Below, piece after piece: positions 8,342 through 17,062 of a DNA stretch of 64,000 nt. Location: positions 1 to 64,000 of the forward strand of contig NZ_JAQIOZ010000024.1 in NCBI RefSeq assembly GCF_028023675.1, read 5' to 3'. The position numbers and the translations under genes are program-made. This stretch comes from Primorskyibacter aestuariivivens. GTDB taxonomy: Bacteria; Pseudomonadota; Alphaproteobacteria; Rhodobacterales; Rhodobacteraceae. Positions within the stretch are counted from its first letter, which is position 1, and each line of letters begins with the position of its first letter. The notes beneath the pieces were generated by a model. It saw only the letters and a program-made list of their open reading frames with translations. It had not been told where the DNA came from and searched no databases.

Positions 8342-9346
8342 TTAGATAACCCGTTCTTCCTCAATCCACGGCATAAGGGCACGAAGACGTTTCCCGACAT
8401 GTTCGATAGGATGCTCACTAATCAAACGCCGCTCTGCGTTGAGTTTCGGTTTGCCCGCATTGTTGTCCGTGAGATAGTCTTTGACGAATGTCCCGTTTTG
8501 AATGTCCCTCAAGACTTCACGCATTGCATCTTTGCTTGGCCCGGCAATCACTTTTTTACCGGAGTGGTAACCGCCATATTCTGCGGTGTTCGACACAGAG
8601 AAGTAGCTATTTGCGATTCCACCTTCATAGATCAAATCCACGATGAGCTTGATTTCATGCAAACATTCGAAATAGGCCAGCTCTGGTGCATAGCCTGCTT
8701 CGGTCAGGGTCTCAAACCCGGAGATTATCAACTCTCCCAAACCGCCACACAGGACCGCCTGCTCACCAAACAGATCTGTTTCACATTCGTCTTTTAGAGT
8801 AGTTTCGATGATTCCGGAGCGACCGGCACCCATTCCAGCTGCATAAGCCAACCCGATGTCCCTAGCTTTGCCAGAAGCATCTTGATGGACTGCAAAAAGA
8901 CACGGAACGCCCCGTCCTTTGGCGAATTCCGAACGCACGACATGCCCGGGGCCTTTTGGCGCGACCATAAATACATCCACGTCGTCACGCGGGGTGATCA
9001 GACCAAAATGAATGCTCAGTCCGTGCGCAAATGCTAGGGCCTTGCCAGGCTTCAAATTCGGCTCAATCTCATGCTTGTAGATATCTGCATGAAATTCATC
9101 CGGGGCAACAATCATGATGATGTCCGCCCAAGCCGCAGCATTGTAGACACTCATCTGCTGAAAACCATCAACTTTAACTTTGTTGGCCGTCGCAGATCCC
9201 TCTTTAAGAGCCACCACAACGTCCTGAACACCAGAATCGCGAAGGTTCTGCGCATGGGCGTGGCCTTGACTGCCATAGCCGACAATTGCAATCCGCTTGT
9301 TTTGGATGACTGCCAGGTCGCAGTCTTGATCGTAGTAGATATTCAA
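8342..9346 (-). CDS. ilvC: ketol-acid reductoisomerase (IlvC-like, short class I)
   Basis: NADPH-dependent isomeroreductase that normally makes 2,3-dihydroxy-3-methylbutanoate in valine and isoleucine synthesis. The frame is open further upstream, but I place the start at the TTG at 9346. It has AGGAG six nt upstream and gives a 334-residue protein that starts [10 protein letters not shown] like other class I enzymes. The Rossmann motif [18 protein letters not shown] follows. Catalytic acidic residues of the C-terminal knotted domain are present ([23 protein letters not shown]). It is first in a catabolic operon with a TRAP transporter and matB, an unusual place. It may be a spare biosynthetic copy or act on another 2-keto acid, such as hydroxypyruvate or ketopantoate. 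Confidence 0.9.
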   Translation of the reverse strand: MNIYYDQDCDLAVIQNKRIAIVGYGSQGHAHAQNLRDSGVQDVVVALKEGSATANKVKVDGFQQMSVYNAAAWADIIMIVAPDEFHADIYKHEIEPNLKPGKALAFAHGLSIHFGLITPRDDVDVFMVAPKGPGHVVRSEFAKGRGVPCLFAVHQDASGKARDIGLAYAAGMGAGRSGIIETTLKDECETDLFGEQAVLCGGLGELIISGFETLTEAGYAPELAYFECLHEIKLIVDLIYEGGIANSYFSVSNTAEYGGYHSGKKVIAGPSKDAMREVLRDIQNGTFVKDYLTDNNAGKPKLNAERRLISEHPIEHVGKRLRALMPWIEEERVI

Positions 9347-9442
9347 TTTCTTCTCCTGCCAGCATCCGTCGCCCGACCCAATCACCGGAAGTTCGGAGCC
9401 AATACTAGATTGCAGATCCGACAAATCGGACTCCCGAAATGT

Positions 9443-9494
9443 GCAATACATTGCCGATTGTTCTTTTGTCAACTCTTCGTGTATACAATATGGT
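9443..9494. promoter_or_regulatory. back-to-back promoters with GntR/MatR-type operator
   Basis: Rightward promoter: TTGTCA (9466-9471), 17-nt spacer, TATGGT (9489-9494). Leftward promoter: TTGACA (complement of 9467-9472), 18-nt spacer, TATTGC (complement of 9443-9448). The two -35 boxes overlap almost completely. A perfect palindrome TGTATACA (9480-9487), within GTGTATACAA, sits in the rightward spacer. As I recall, Rhizobium MatR binds TTGTATACAA, one base different. This suggests autoregulation and repression of both arms by the adjacent GntR protein. Confidence 0.55.
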
Positions 9495-9578
9495 ATTTAC
9501 AAAATGCAAAATGACCGCTACTTTGACGCTGTCAGACGCGGTAGTATGTACGCGCGAAGCGTTTGAACGGAGAAATCA

Positions 9579-10253
9579 ATGTCCAAGGACAGAAGTGAGC
9601 GAATCATGCAGGACCTGCAGCAGCGCATTATTTCCGGCGATTTGAGGCCTGGTGAGCGGCTGGATGAGGTTTCGCTCGCCAAAAAGTACGATGTATCTCG
9701 CACCCCCATCCGCGAAGCTCTGCTCCAGCTCAGCTCGGTGGGCCTTATCGAGTTGAAGCCTCGTAAAGGCGCCTTCGTCAGTAGGCTGTCAATCAAAACA
9801 CTGATGGAAATGTTCGAACTCATGGCCGAGTTGGAAGGGTTGTGCGCGCGATTGGCGGCACGACGGGCATCGGCCAAGGAGCTAGAGGAACTGCAAGCGC
9901 TTCATAATGAAAGCCGCGAAGCGGTTGAAGAGCAGGATTTGGATTCTTACTACGGCTACAACGAGCGGTGGCACGAGGCGATATATACAGCGGCCCGCAA
10001 CGATTTTGTAAAAGAACAAACTATTCAATTGCGCAACCGTTTAGCTCCCTATCGCCGGGCGCAACTAGGGAGCGGACGCCGCATCGAAGGTTCATTTGAT
10101 GAACATGAGAAGATCTTGGACGCCCTCAAAGCCGGGGATGACTTGGGAGTCGAAGTACTTATGCGTGAACATGTCATCCATCAGGGTGGAACGTTCGGGG
10201 ATTTCATCGCGCGTTTGCCCCATGAAATGGCGGATCTGATCGCCATGCACTAG
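9579..10253 (+). CDS. GntR-family regulator, FadR/FCD subfamily, MatR-like
   Basis: A 224-residue regulator with an N-terminal winged helix (about 5-70; LAKKYDVSRTPIREALLQL is the recognition region) and a C-terminal all-helical FCD ligand domain with histidines placed for metal and carboxylate binding (RWHEAIY, FDEHEKIL, MREHVIHQ). FCD members sense organic acids and usually repress. It stands at the divergence point of the locus, with a TGTATACA palindrome in its promoter and a GGAG ribosome site. By analogy with MatR of malonate clusters it probably controls both the TRAP/matB/maeB arm and the CoA-transferase/mutase arm in response to a dicarboxylate. Confidence 0.85.
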   Translation: MSKDRSERIMQDLQQRIISGDLRPGERLDEVSLAKKYDVSRTPIREALLQLSSVGLIELKPRKGAFVSRLSIKTLMEMFELMAELEGLCARLAARRASAKELEELQALHNESREAVEEQDLDSYYGYNERWHEAIYTAARNDFVKEQTIQLRNRLAPYRRAQLGSGRRIEGSFDEHEKILDALKAGDDLGVEVLMREHVIHQGGTFGDFIARLPHEMADLIAMH

Positions 10254-10365
10254 GGGCGCCGTATGACCGGCTAACGCCGCAATAAACCGCAAACTTTGGC
10301 AGTTTGAATGGGATGGTTCCGCCACCCCAATGGGACTGCTATGCCATTTGGAAAGGCTGGAAGGT

Positions 10366-11589
10366 ATGACACAATCGATCGGGGCGCTTCATGGACTGCG
10401 CGTGTTTGACCTAACGCGCGTGCTTGCTGGTCCAACCTGCACGCAGATTCTAGCCGATCTTGGCGCTGAGGTGATTAAAATTGAACGACCGGGGTCTGGG
10501 GACGACACCCGCAAGTTTGCACCGCCGTTTGTGAAAGATGCTGAGGGATGCGACACCAGCGAAAGCTCCTATTACTGCGCTGCCAACCGCAACAAGAAGT
10601 CTGTGACCCTGGATATTTCCACCAAGGAGGGGCAGGACATCGCTCTGGGCCTTTTGGAAAAATCCGACATTCTGGTGGAAAACTTCAAAACCGGCGGTCT
10701 GGAGAAATACGGGTTTTCCTACGATCAACTGAAAGAGCGGTTCCCCGGTCTGGTCTATTGTTCCATCACCGGTTTCGGCCAAACCGGCCCCTTCGCCAAG
10801 AAACCTGGCTATGATGTGATGATCCAGGGCATGAGCGGCTTCATGAGCCTGAACGGCGACCCGGATGGCCCACCCCTAAAGGCCGGTGTGTCGATTGCCG
10901 ATATCATGACCGGCATGTATGCGGCGGTGGCCGTGAACGCCGCGCTGCGTCACCGCGAGGCAACCGGCCAGGGCCAACAAATCGATATTTCCATGCTAGA
11001 TTCCATGGTGGCCTTTTCGTCCTTCCAGGGCATGAATTATCTGACCACCGGCGAAAACCCACAACGCATGGGCAATGCCCACCTTAGCATCGTGCCCTAC
11101 CAGTCCTTTGAAACTGAAGATGGCAATTTCATCCTGGCGGTGGCCAATGACGAACAATTCGCCCGCTTCTGCGAGGCCGCGGGCTGCACCCTGCACCAGG
11201 ACCCGCGTTTTGCCACCAATGCGCAGCGTGTACGCAACCGTGCGGACTGCGTTTCTGCCATTGCCGAAATCATTCGGCAGCAGCCATCAGCGTATTGGTT
11301 GGACCTTTTGTCATCGCGCGGGGTGTCCTGTGGGCCGATCAACACCATGAAAGAGGTGTTTGAAAACCCTCAGGTCATCGCCCGCGAGTTGAAGGTCCAT
11401 TTGCCACACCCCAAAACCGGTGAGGCCGGGGTGCCCCTGCTGGCCAGCCCGATCCGGCTGTCAGAAACACCGGTGCGCTATGATCTGGCGCCACCATTGC
11501 TGGGCCAGCACACCGAAGAAGTCCTATCTGATCTTTTAGACCTAGATCAGGACGCACTGGCCACGCTGACGGCGAAAAACGTGATCTGA
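10366..11589 (+). CDS. class III CoA-transferase (CaiB/BaiF family)
   Basis: A 407-residue protein from the ATG at 10366, which has GGAAGG just upstream; an earlier ATG at 10330 would add 12 residues. Family motifs: [15 protein letters not shown] at the N-terminus, [18 protein letters not shown], and [12 protein letters not shown]. The catalytic aspartate of the family lies in the [20 protein letters not shown] region. These enzymes move CoA between an acyl-CoA donor, often succinyl-CoA, and a free acid. Next to methylmalonyl-CoA mutase it could recycle CoA from succinyl-CoA onto incoming (methyl)malonate, complementing MatB. The acyl specificity cannot be told from sequence alone. Confidence 0.85.
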   Translation: MTQSIGALHGLRVFDLTRVLAGPTCTQILADLGAEVIKIERPGSGDDTRKFAPPFVKDAEGCDTSESSYYCAANRNKKSVTLDISTKEGQDIALGLLEKSDILVENFKTGGLEKYGFSYDQLKERFPGLVYCSITGFGQTGPFAKKPGYDVMIQGMSGFMSLNGDPDGPPLKAGVSIADIMTGMYAAVAVNAALRHREATGQGQQIDISMLDSMVAFSSFQGMNYLTTGENPQRMGNAHLSIVPYQSFETEDGNFILAVANDEQFARFCEAAGCTLHQDPRFATNAQRVRNRADCVSAIAEIIRQQPSAYWLDLLSSRGVSCGPINTMKEVFENPQVIARELKVHLPHPKTGEAGVPLLASPIRLSETPVRYDLAPPLLGQHTEEVLSDLLDLDQDALATLTAKNVI

Positions 11590-11639
11590 ACATACTGAAC
11601 ATCAGGACCACCCAGGATAAAACGGGGGAGGAAAACCCA

Positions 11640-13805
11640 ATGGCAAAACGCGAAGATATCGACAGCTGGACGCAGACAGCCACAGCAGAAGCACGCGGGA
11701 AACCTCTAAGTGATCTAGGCCGCACCACGCCGGACGGCATTCGGATCAAACCGCTTTATACCAGCCATGATCTGGACGATATGCTGCATCTGCATTCTGT
11801 GCCCGGACACTTCCCCTTTGTCCGCGGGCCAAAGGCCACCATGTACGCCGGCCGGCCCTGGACAATCCGTCAATATGCCGGCTTTTCCACGGCAGAAGAA
11901 TCCAACGCTTTTTACAAACGCAACTTGGCGGCCGGGCAAAAGGGGCTATCCGTCGCCTTCGATCTGGCCACACATAGGGGCTATGACTCTGATCATCCGC
12001 GCGTCGCGGGCGACGTGGGCAAGGCAGGCGTGGCGATTGATAGCGTTGAGGATATGAAAATCCTGTTCAACGATATCCCGCTGGACAAAATGTCGGTTTC
12101 GATGACGATGAACGGCGCCGTCCTACCAATTCTAGCCAATTACATCGTCGCCGCCGAAGAACAGGGGGTGAGCCCTGATCAGCTGTCAGGCACCATTCAG
12201 AACGACATTCTGAAAGAATTCATGGTGCGCAACACCTACATTTACCCGCCTGCCCCCAGCATGCGCATCATTTCCGATATTATCGCCTATACCTCGGAAA
12301 ACATGCCGCGGTTCAACTCGATTTCGATCTCGGGCTATCACATGCAAGAGGCCGGCGCGACCACGGTACAGGAACTGGCCTATACCATCGCCGATGGCTT
12401 GGAATATGTTCGCGCCGCCAAGGGCGCGGGCCTGGATGTAGATCACTTTGCGCCACGCCTCAGCTTCTTCTTTGCCATTGGTATGGATTTCTTCCTGGAA
12501 ATCGCCAAGCTGCGCGCGGCCCGTTACCTGTGGTCCACCCGCATGCAGGATGAATTCGCGCCCAAAAACCCGAAATCCCTAATGCTGCGCACCCATTGCC
12601 AGACCTCTGGCGTTAGCCTGACGGAACAGGACCCCTATAACAACGTGATCCGCACCACAGTCGAGGCGATGGCGGCGGCGCTTGGCGGTACGCAGTCCCT
12701 GCACACCAATGCCCTGGACGAGGCGATTGCGCTGCCCACCGATTTCTCAGCCCGCATCGCCCGGAACACGCAGCTGATCCTGCAAGAAGAAACCGGCATC
12801 ACCAGCACGGCTGATCCATTGGCCGGATCCTATTTCATCGAAAGCCTGACCGCCAATCTGATCGAAAGGGCCGGCACGCTGCTGGACGAGGTCGAGGGGC
12901 TGGGCGGCATGACCCGCGCGATTGAGGCCGGTTTGCCCAAACGCAGGATCGAAGAAGCCGCGACAGCGCGCCAGGGCCGGATCGACCGTAACGAAGAGGT
13001 CGTTGTCGGGGTTAATAAATACCGTTTGGAAAGTGACGACAGCGCCATCGAAGTTTTGGACATCGACAACAATGAAGTCCGCCGCCAGCAGGTCACGCGC
13101 TTAGAGAAAATGCGCAAAACCCGGGATGAAACCGCATGCCAAGCGGCGCTGAAGGCTCTGACTGAGGGTGCAACAACCGGCGGCAACCTTCTGGCGCTCA
13201 GCGTCGATGCCGCCCGCGCCCGGGCCTCGGTTGGAGAAATTACCGATGCCATGTCCGTCGTCTTTAACCGCCACGAAGCCAGCGTCACGCTGGTGAAGGG
13301 CGCCTATCATGACCCAGCCAAAGACCATGCGGATTATGATCAAGCCCGCAGCACCGTCAGCGATCTGGAAGGCAATGGCCCGAAACCCAAAATTCTGATC
13401 GCAAAACTTGGGCAAGATGGCCACGACCGCGGTGCTCATAGCGTCGGCTCGGTCTTACAGGATCTGGGTTGGCAGGTCGCACTCAGCGATATGTTTGCAA
13501 CGCCGTCCGAAGTGGCCATACAGGCCGATCAGCTGAATGTTGACGTGGTTGGCGTTTCGTCGTTGGCCGCCGGTCACAAAACACTAATCCCGGAACTGAA
13601 AACTCTTCTCGAAGACCTGGGGCGCGATGACATCCTGGTCGTCGCGGGCGGTGTAATCCCGGAAAAAGACTATGACTACCTGCTGGAAAACGGTGTGGCG
13701 GCGGTCTTTGGCCCCGGTACCAATATTTCCCAGATGGCAATTGAGCTTGGTCAAAAGACCAAAGACAACCGTTTGCGCATGCACAATCGGCAAAGCTCTT
13801 CTTAG
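11640..13805 (+). CDS. scpA: methylmalonyl-CoA mutase, large (catalytic) subunit type
   Basis: Adenosylcobalamin-dependent isomerase that interconverts (R)-methylmalonyl-CoA and succinyl-CoA. At 721 residues it has the full catalytic chain: a barrel domain with the signature [20 protein letters not shown] (about 81-100), and a C-terminal cobalamin-binding flavodoxin-like domain with GQDGHDRG (near residue 590), whose histidine is the lower cobalt ligand, then SLAAGHKTL and [13 protein letters not shown] strong GGGGGAGG ribosome site precedes the ATG. It follows the CoA-transferase by 50 nt. A single chain of this kind works as a homodimer. No epimerase gene is present, which fits direct feeding from MatB. 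Confidence 0.93.
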   Translation: MAKREDIDSWTQTATAEARGKPLSDLGRTTPDGIRIKPLYTSHDLDDMLHLHSVPGHFPFVRGPKATMYAGRPWTIRQYAGFSTAEESNAFYKRNLAAGQKGLSVAFDLATHRGYDSDHPRVAGDVGKAGVAIDSVEDMKILFNDIPLDKMSVSMTMNGAVLPILANYIVAAEEQGVSPDQLSGTIQNDILKEFMVRNTYIYPPAPSMRIISDIIAYTSENMPRFNSISISGYHMQEAGATTVQELAYTIADGLEYVRAAKGAGLDVDHFAPRLSFFFAIGMDFFLEIAKLRAARYLWSTRMQDEFAPKNPKSLMLRTHCQTSGVSLTEQDPYNNVIRTTVEAMAAALGGTQSLHTNALDEAIALPTDFSARIARNTQLILQEETGITSTADPLAGSYFIESLTANLIERAGTLLDEVEGLGGMTRAIEAGLPKRRIEEAATARQGRIDRNEEVVVGVNKYRLESDDSAIEVLDIDNNEVRRQQVTRLEKMRKTRDETACQAALKALTEGATTGGNLLALSVDAARARASVGEITDAMSVVFNRHEASVTLVKGAYHDPAKDHADYDQARSTVSDLEGNGPKPKILIAKLGQDGHDRGAHSVGSVLQDLGWQVALSDMFATPSEVAIQADQLNVDVVGVSSLAAGHKTLIPELKTLLEDLGRDDILVVAGGVIPEKDYDYLLENGVAAVFGPGTNISQMAIELGQKTKDNRLRMHNRQSSS

Positions 13806-13840
13806 TTTTCCTAGCAACTCTAATTCACGGCTCCGAAATC

Positions 13841-15247
13841 ATGAGCAGTTTTCTGAAAGACGTCGAGTCTCAGTTCGACAATGTAGTTGCTTCACTGGAT
13901 TTGCCCGAAGGGTTAGCTGAGAAAATTCGGGTGTGCAATGCAACGTATGTAACCCGCTTTGGCGTGCGGTTGAGGGGGAAAATCCATACCTTCACTGGTT
14001 GGCGAGCGGTCCACTCAACCCATCAGAATCCTGCCAAGGGAGGAATTAGATACTCCTCAATAGCCGACCAGGATGAAGTCGAGGCTCTGGCAGCATTGAT
14101 GACTTACAAATGTGCGATGCTAGGATTGCCTTTTGGCGGATCGAAAGGTGCGCTAAAGATCGACCCAAGCAAGTGGGAAGAAAACGAACTCGAAAAGATC
14201 ACACGCCGTTTCGCACAAGAATTGATTAGGCATGGTTTTCTAAGTTCAGGTATGAACGTGCCCGCTCCCGACATGGGTACAAACGAACAAACAATGATGT
14301 GGATCGCCGACGAATACCGGCGTCTGAAGCCGGATGACATCAATGGCATGGCCTGTGTTACCGGCAAGCCACTCGGCGGCAATGGCATCGAAGGTCGAAC
14401 CGAAGCAACCGGGCGCGGCGTGCAATTTGCCATTCAAGCCTTCTTTGAAACACCAAGCGACGCGTCCAAAGCCGGGTTCTCCGGGGGCGATCTGCACGGC
14501 CGCTCCGTGGTAATTCAGGGGCTCGGCAATGTCGGCTATCACGCGGCCAAGTTTCTGAGCAAAGAGGACGGCTGTCTGATTACGGCCGTTATCGAGCGTG
14601 ACGGTGTAGTGCGCAACACTGCGGGATTGGACATCGAGGCACTAAAGACGCATGTCGCGGCGACCGGTGGAGTACACGGTTTCGAGGGCGGAAGCTACGA
14701 CCCTGAGGGCGCGCGGGCTCTCGAAGACAACTGCGACATCCTCATTCCCGCCGCGATGGAACGTGTCATTCACTGCGGCAACGCGGGCGCGATCAACGCG
14801 CGGCTGGTCGTTGAAGCGGCAAACGGCCCCACCACCTATGAAGCGGACCAGAAGCTACGCGAACGAGGGGTGGTCATCATCCCAGATATTTATGCTAATG
14901 CTGGCGGCGTGGCGGTGAGCTATTTTGAATGGGTCAAAAACCTCACCCACATTCCGTTCGGCCTGATGGAGAGACGCTACGACGAAAAAGGGCACCGTAC
15001 CTTGGCGCGGTCTCTGGAAATGATGACGGGTCAGGCTTTCCCCAAGGAGGCCGAAGCTGCGTTCTTCCAGGGTCGACGGGAAATCGATCTCGTGCGTTCG
15101 GGCCTCGATGACATGATGCGCTCAACTTATGCCGAACTGTCACGTCGCTGGAACGATCCCGACGACCCAGCAAGGGATCTTCGAAGCGCAGCCTACACTC
15201 TTTCCATCAATCGGATCGCGGAGGCTTACAAGGCCATCGGGATCTGA
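13841..15247 (+). CDS. gdhA: Glu/Leu/Phe/Val dehydrogenase (glutamate dehydrogenase)
   Basis: A 468-residue oxidoreductase. The substrate domain has the catalytic-lysine motif GGSKGALKID and PAPDMGTNEQTMMWIADEY. The Rossmann part has ATGRGVQ and GLGNVGYHAAKF, and NAGGVAVSYFEW completes the family pattern. It reversibly links 2-oxoglutarate plus ammonia to glutamate, with NAD(P). It is 35 nt after the mutase gene and is last before a 23-nt palindrome that may be a terminator. The C-terminus extends about 30 residues past small NAD-type enzymes. Its metabolic link to the rest of the locus is not obvious; it may balance 2-oxoglutarate and nitrogen during growth on C4 acids. Confidence 0.9.
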   Translation: MSSFLKDVESQFDNVVASLDLPEGLAEKIRVCNATYVTRFGVRLRGKIHTFTGWRAVHSTHQNPAKGGIRYSSIADQDEVEALAALMTYKCAMLGLPFGGSKGALKIDPSKWEENELEKITRRFAQELIRHGFLSSGMNVPAPDMGTNEQTMMWIADEYRRLKPDDINGMACVTGKPLGGNGIEGRTEATGRGVQFAIQAFFETPSDASKAGFSGGDLHGRSVVIQGLGNVGYHAAKFLSKEDGCLITAVIERDGVVRNTAGLDIEALKTHVAATGGVHGFEGGSYDPEGARALEDNCDILIPAAMERVIHCGNAGAINARLVVEAANGPTTYEADQKLRERGVVIIPDIYANAGGVAVSYFEWVKNLTHIPFGLMERRYDEKGHRTLARSLEMMTGQAFPKEAEAAFFQGRREIDLVRSGLDDMMRSTYAELSRRWNDPDDPARDLRSAAYTLSINRIAEAYKAIGI

Positions 15248-15349
15248 CGGCTTCGAAATTTCCCCACAGAGCCACGAAATCGGATTTCGCTGATCCTATT
15301 TGTCGGAGAAAAGTGCTTCCTTCGCCACCTCCCTATGACGACCAACTCG

Positions 15350-15380
15350 CTGCACCGGAATTTCCGGTGCAGCCTTTTCG
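15350..15380 (+). terminator. probable terminator after the mutase-gdh operon
   Basis: A 23-nt palindrome (15350-15372) with 11-nt arms, CTGCACCGGAA and its complement, around a single T, followed by CCTTTTCG. It lies 103 nt after the gdhA stop and before the XRE regulator. The U-tract is short (four), so termination may be partial. Confidence 0.5.
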
Positions 15381-15510
15381 AAAAATGCATTAGAACGGCC
15401 CACAAAGTATGCGAGACGGATCTTTCTGTGACCTGCGTGTCAGCAGGCATCTTATCTAGGCGACCAAAAGCCGTTCCAAAGTTTCTTCTCTGCGCCCTCG
15501 AATGTAACAT

Positions 15511-15527
15511 ATATCGCGTGGCGATAT
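15511..15527. promoter_or_regulatory. palindromic operator upstream of the XRE regulator
   Basis: Perfect inverted repeat ATATCGC-GTG-GCGATAT, 28 nt upstream of the regulator's ATG. Small XRE repressors usually bind such sites next to their own gene, so autoregulation is likely. A half-site TATCGCG recurs at 16643-16649, in the intergenic region that drives the virB operon. Confidence 0.55.
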
Positions 15528-15554
15528 TTCGTGTATCGTGCCCGTTTCGCGGGC

Positions 15555-15764
15555 ATGAACTTGCGGGATCGCGTAGCACAAAACATCCAAGACCTGAGGC
15601 GCGCTCGCGGCCTCAGCCAGGAGGAACTTGCCCATCGGGCCAACGTGAGCCGCGGCCATATGGGCAAGGTCGAAAACTCCAAATTTTCCGCCTCCCTCGA
15701 TCTCCTGGAGCGCATCGCGAAGGCTCTCAACGTCGACGCCGAAGAACTTTTTGCAAAACGCTAG
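15555..15764 (+). CDS. small XRE-family transcriptional regulator
   Basis: About 69 residues, a stand-alone Cro/C1-type helix-turn-helix: NIQDLRRARGLSQEELAHRANVSRGHMGKVENSKF, with helices 2 and 3 clearly visible, and the common ending LERIAKALNVDAEELF. An upstream GTG at 15531 would add eight residues; I prefer the ATG at 15555 because the extra residues fall before the domain. A perfect palindrome lies just upstream. It stands at the left border of the conjugation region and may control it. Such regulators are also frequent in phage and toxin-antitoxin contexts. Confidence 0.8.
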   Translation: MNLRDRVAQNIQDLRRARGLSQEELAHRANVSRGHMGKVENSKFSASLDLLERIAKALNVDAEELFAKR

Positions 15765-15802
15765 TCCGCTCCATCCGGGTGTGACCACGAAAATTTGCAG
15801 GA

Positions 15803-16042
15803 ATGAAGCGAAAGCAAGAACGGTACGAGTGGCGCGGGTACATGGCGAAGAGAAAGATAGGCTGGCCTTTCCAGGAAGGGTTTATCATCGACGGGATGCA
15901 GGAACTTCACCTGTTCACCGATTACCGTTGGAATGATGGCTCGGTGAGCCGTCGTTGGTATGTCGATCCTGAACGCTTTGATGCTTGCCTGGCCGAGCTT
16001 CGCCCAGTTTCCCTGAAGGCATCGGACGAATTGGATCAGTAA
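15803..16042 (+). CDS. small hypothetical protein
   Basis: A 79-residue protein, or 66 if it starts at the second methionine (15842). It is basic at the N-terminus and rich in aromatic residues (W, Y, F) in the middle (FTDYRWNDGSVSRRWYVDP), followed by an acidic end. No family recognised. It follows the XRE regulator by 38 nt on the same strand and may be co-transcribed with it. Its last 7 nt overlap the 3' end of the convergent gene at 16036-16614. Confidence 0.5.
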   Translation: MKRKQERYEWRGYMAKRKIGWPFQEGFIIDGMQELHLFTDYRWNDGSVSRRWYVDPERFDACLAELRPVSLKASDELDQ

Positions 16043-16614
16043 GAGAACCACTCCGAGTGTCCCAAGTTGCCCTCGTAGTCGCCAAATTCGACCATGATGC
16101 TGCGGGAATAGAAGTGCCATAGGCCTCCGCTGCTCGGGTAGGCGATCTCCTGGCCGCTTTCCGAGACGAATGTCGCGGGCCAGGGCGTGAGGGAACCGTA
16201 TACCCGCTGGATATAGCGACAGGTCCGGTTTTCGCGATCGCAAGAGCGGATCGACCAATCCCACTGACGCGGCTCGTCGCGCGGCTCATAGGAGCGCCCG
16301 GTGAACCAGATAACATGAGTCCGGTTCAGCCATTCGTATTCCGGCAGATTGGTGTCCAGCTCGCCCTCTCCCCCGGGCCCACCCAGCTCGACCGGCACAT
16401 GGGTGAAGTTGCAGACCCCGAAGGGCGGCAGGCTCGGCCAGGGCGTGATGCGGCGGATCATGGTGCGATAGGCGCGCGCGCAGACCGCGCTCGGGGGGAA
16501 ACCACCCGCCATGCAGAGCATGATGGCGCAGTCGATGTCATAGGCCTGCGCCTTCTCAGGGGCTCCGAACACCACCATCACCCCCATCGCCGCTGCCATC
16601 GCCTGTCGCTTCAT
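16036..16614 (-). CDS. secreted protein of the conjugation locus, unknown function
   Basis: A 192-residue protein from the ATG at 16614, which has GGGAGA at a good distance; an upstream ATG at 16629 would add five residues before the signal peptide. A signal sequence (about 1-23, ending KAQA) is followed by a cysteine-rich mature start (YDIDCAIMLCMAGGFPPSAVC) and then RRITPWPSLPPFGVC. From memory, proteins starting with this DCAIMLC...GGFPPS pattern occur with VirB-type systems in alphaproteobacteria, so a periplasmic helper role is likely. The several cysteines suggest disulphides. It is divergent from the virB operon and shares its regulatory region. Confidence 0.7.
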   Translation of the reverse strand: MKRQAMAAAMGVMVVFGAPEKAQAYDIDCAIMLCMAGGFPPSAVCARAYRTMIRRITPWPSLPPFGVCNFTHVPVELGGPGGEGELDTNLPEYEWLNRTHVIWFTGRSYEPRDEPRQWDWSIRSCDRENRTCRYIQRVYGSLTPWPATFVSESGQEIAYPSSGGLWHFYSRSIMVEFGDYEGNLGHSEWFSY

Positions 16615-16648
16615 GTCGCTCTCCCGCAAAAGTTGCGCAGACTATCGC

Positions 16649-16684
16649 GCAATATGTTTTTATCTGCAATATGTCGTATTGACT
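16649..16684. promoter_or_regulatory. virB control region: repeated GCAATATGT and shared CAATAYRTCGTATTG motif
   Basis: The 9-mer GCAATATGT occurs at 16649-16657 and 16666-16674, and the second copy is part of CAATATGTCGTATTG (16667-16681). A near copy (14 of 15 bases) lies at 44650-44664 before the mobilisation operon. On the minus strand the motif covers a possible -35 (TTGCAG) for the secreted-protein gene. On the plus strand it ends in TTGACT, a possible -35 for virB. It is likely the binding site of a plasmid transfer regulator. Confidence 0.5.
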
Positions 16685-16747
16685 CCATATGACTTTATGG
16701 CCTTAGTGTCGTGAAGTAGAAGGGCTCTCGTGGGGAGAGTCCAAAAC

Positions 16748-17062
16748 ATGCCGATAGCGCGCAACCAGATCCTGATCACCATCGATGGTGTTAAAGACTT
16801 GTCCGAACAGGGCATCGCGTTCCGCTGCCGGTATGAACTCGTGGGGTTCACGGACGATGGCAAGCCGCGCTACCAGTGCATCTACCTGCGCGAAGGTGAA
16901 CCGGAAGCCATTTTGGTCTCGACCCGGATCACCCCGCACGGGCCAGAGCCGCGGTATTTCAACATATGGCCAGGGCTCTTCAAACATCATCTCGAGTTCG
17001 GTGACGGGCGCGATCTGCGCTTTGGTCCTGACTATAGCATTACCCTCGAGGAGCGTGGCTGA
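16748..17062 (+). CDS. hypothetical protein, first gene of the virB operon
   Basis: A 104-residue soluble protein from the ATG at 16748, which has GGGGAGAG eight nt upstream. It has no signal peptide or membrane segment and is rich in beta-type sequence (RCRYELVGFTDDGKPRYQCIYL). I do not recognise the family. Its stop overlaps the GTG start of the virB1-like gene by 8 nt, so the two are translationally coupled, which implies a role in transfer or its control. Confidence 0.6.
   Translation: MPIARNQILITIDGVKDLSEQGIAFRCRYELVGFTDDGKPRYQCIYLREGEPEAILVSTRITPHGPEPRYFNIWPGLFKHHLEFGDGRDLRFGPDYSITLEERG

Noticed and set aside
9347-9472. N-terminal extension of ilvC to an upstream ATG
   Set aside because: It would add 42 residues not found in class I enzymes and would start inside the promoter region; the TTG with AGGAG gives the normal length.
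16785-17054. N-terminal extension of the virB1-like gene
   Set aside because: The upstream part overlaps the preceding 104-residue gene in another frame and is not protein-like; the GTG at 17055 with GAGGAG fits better.
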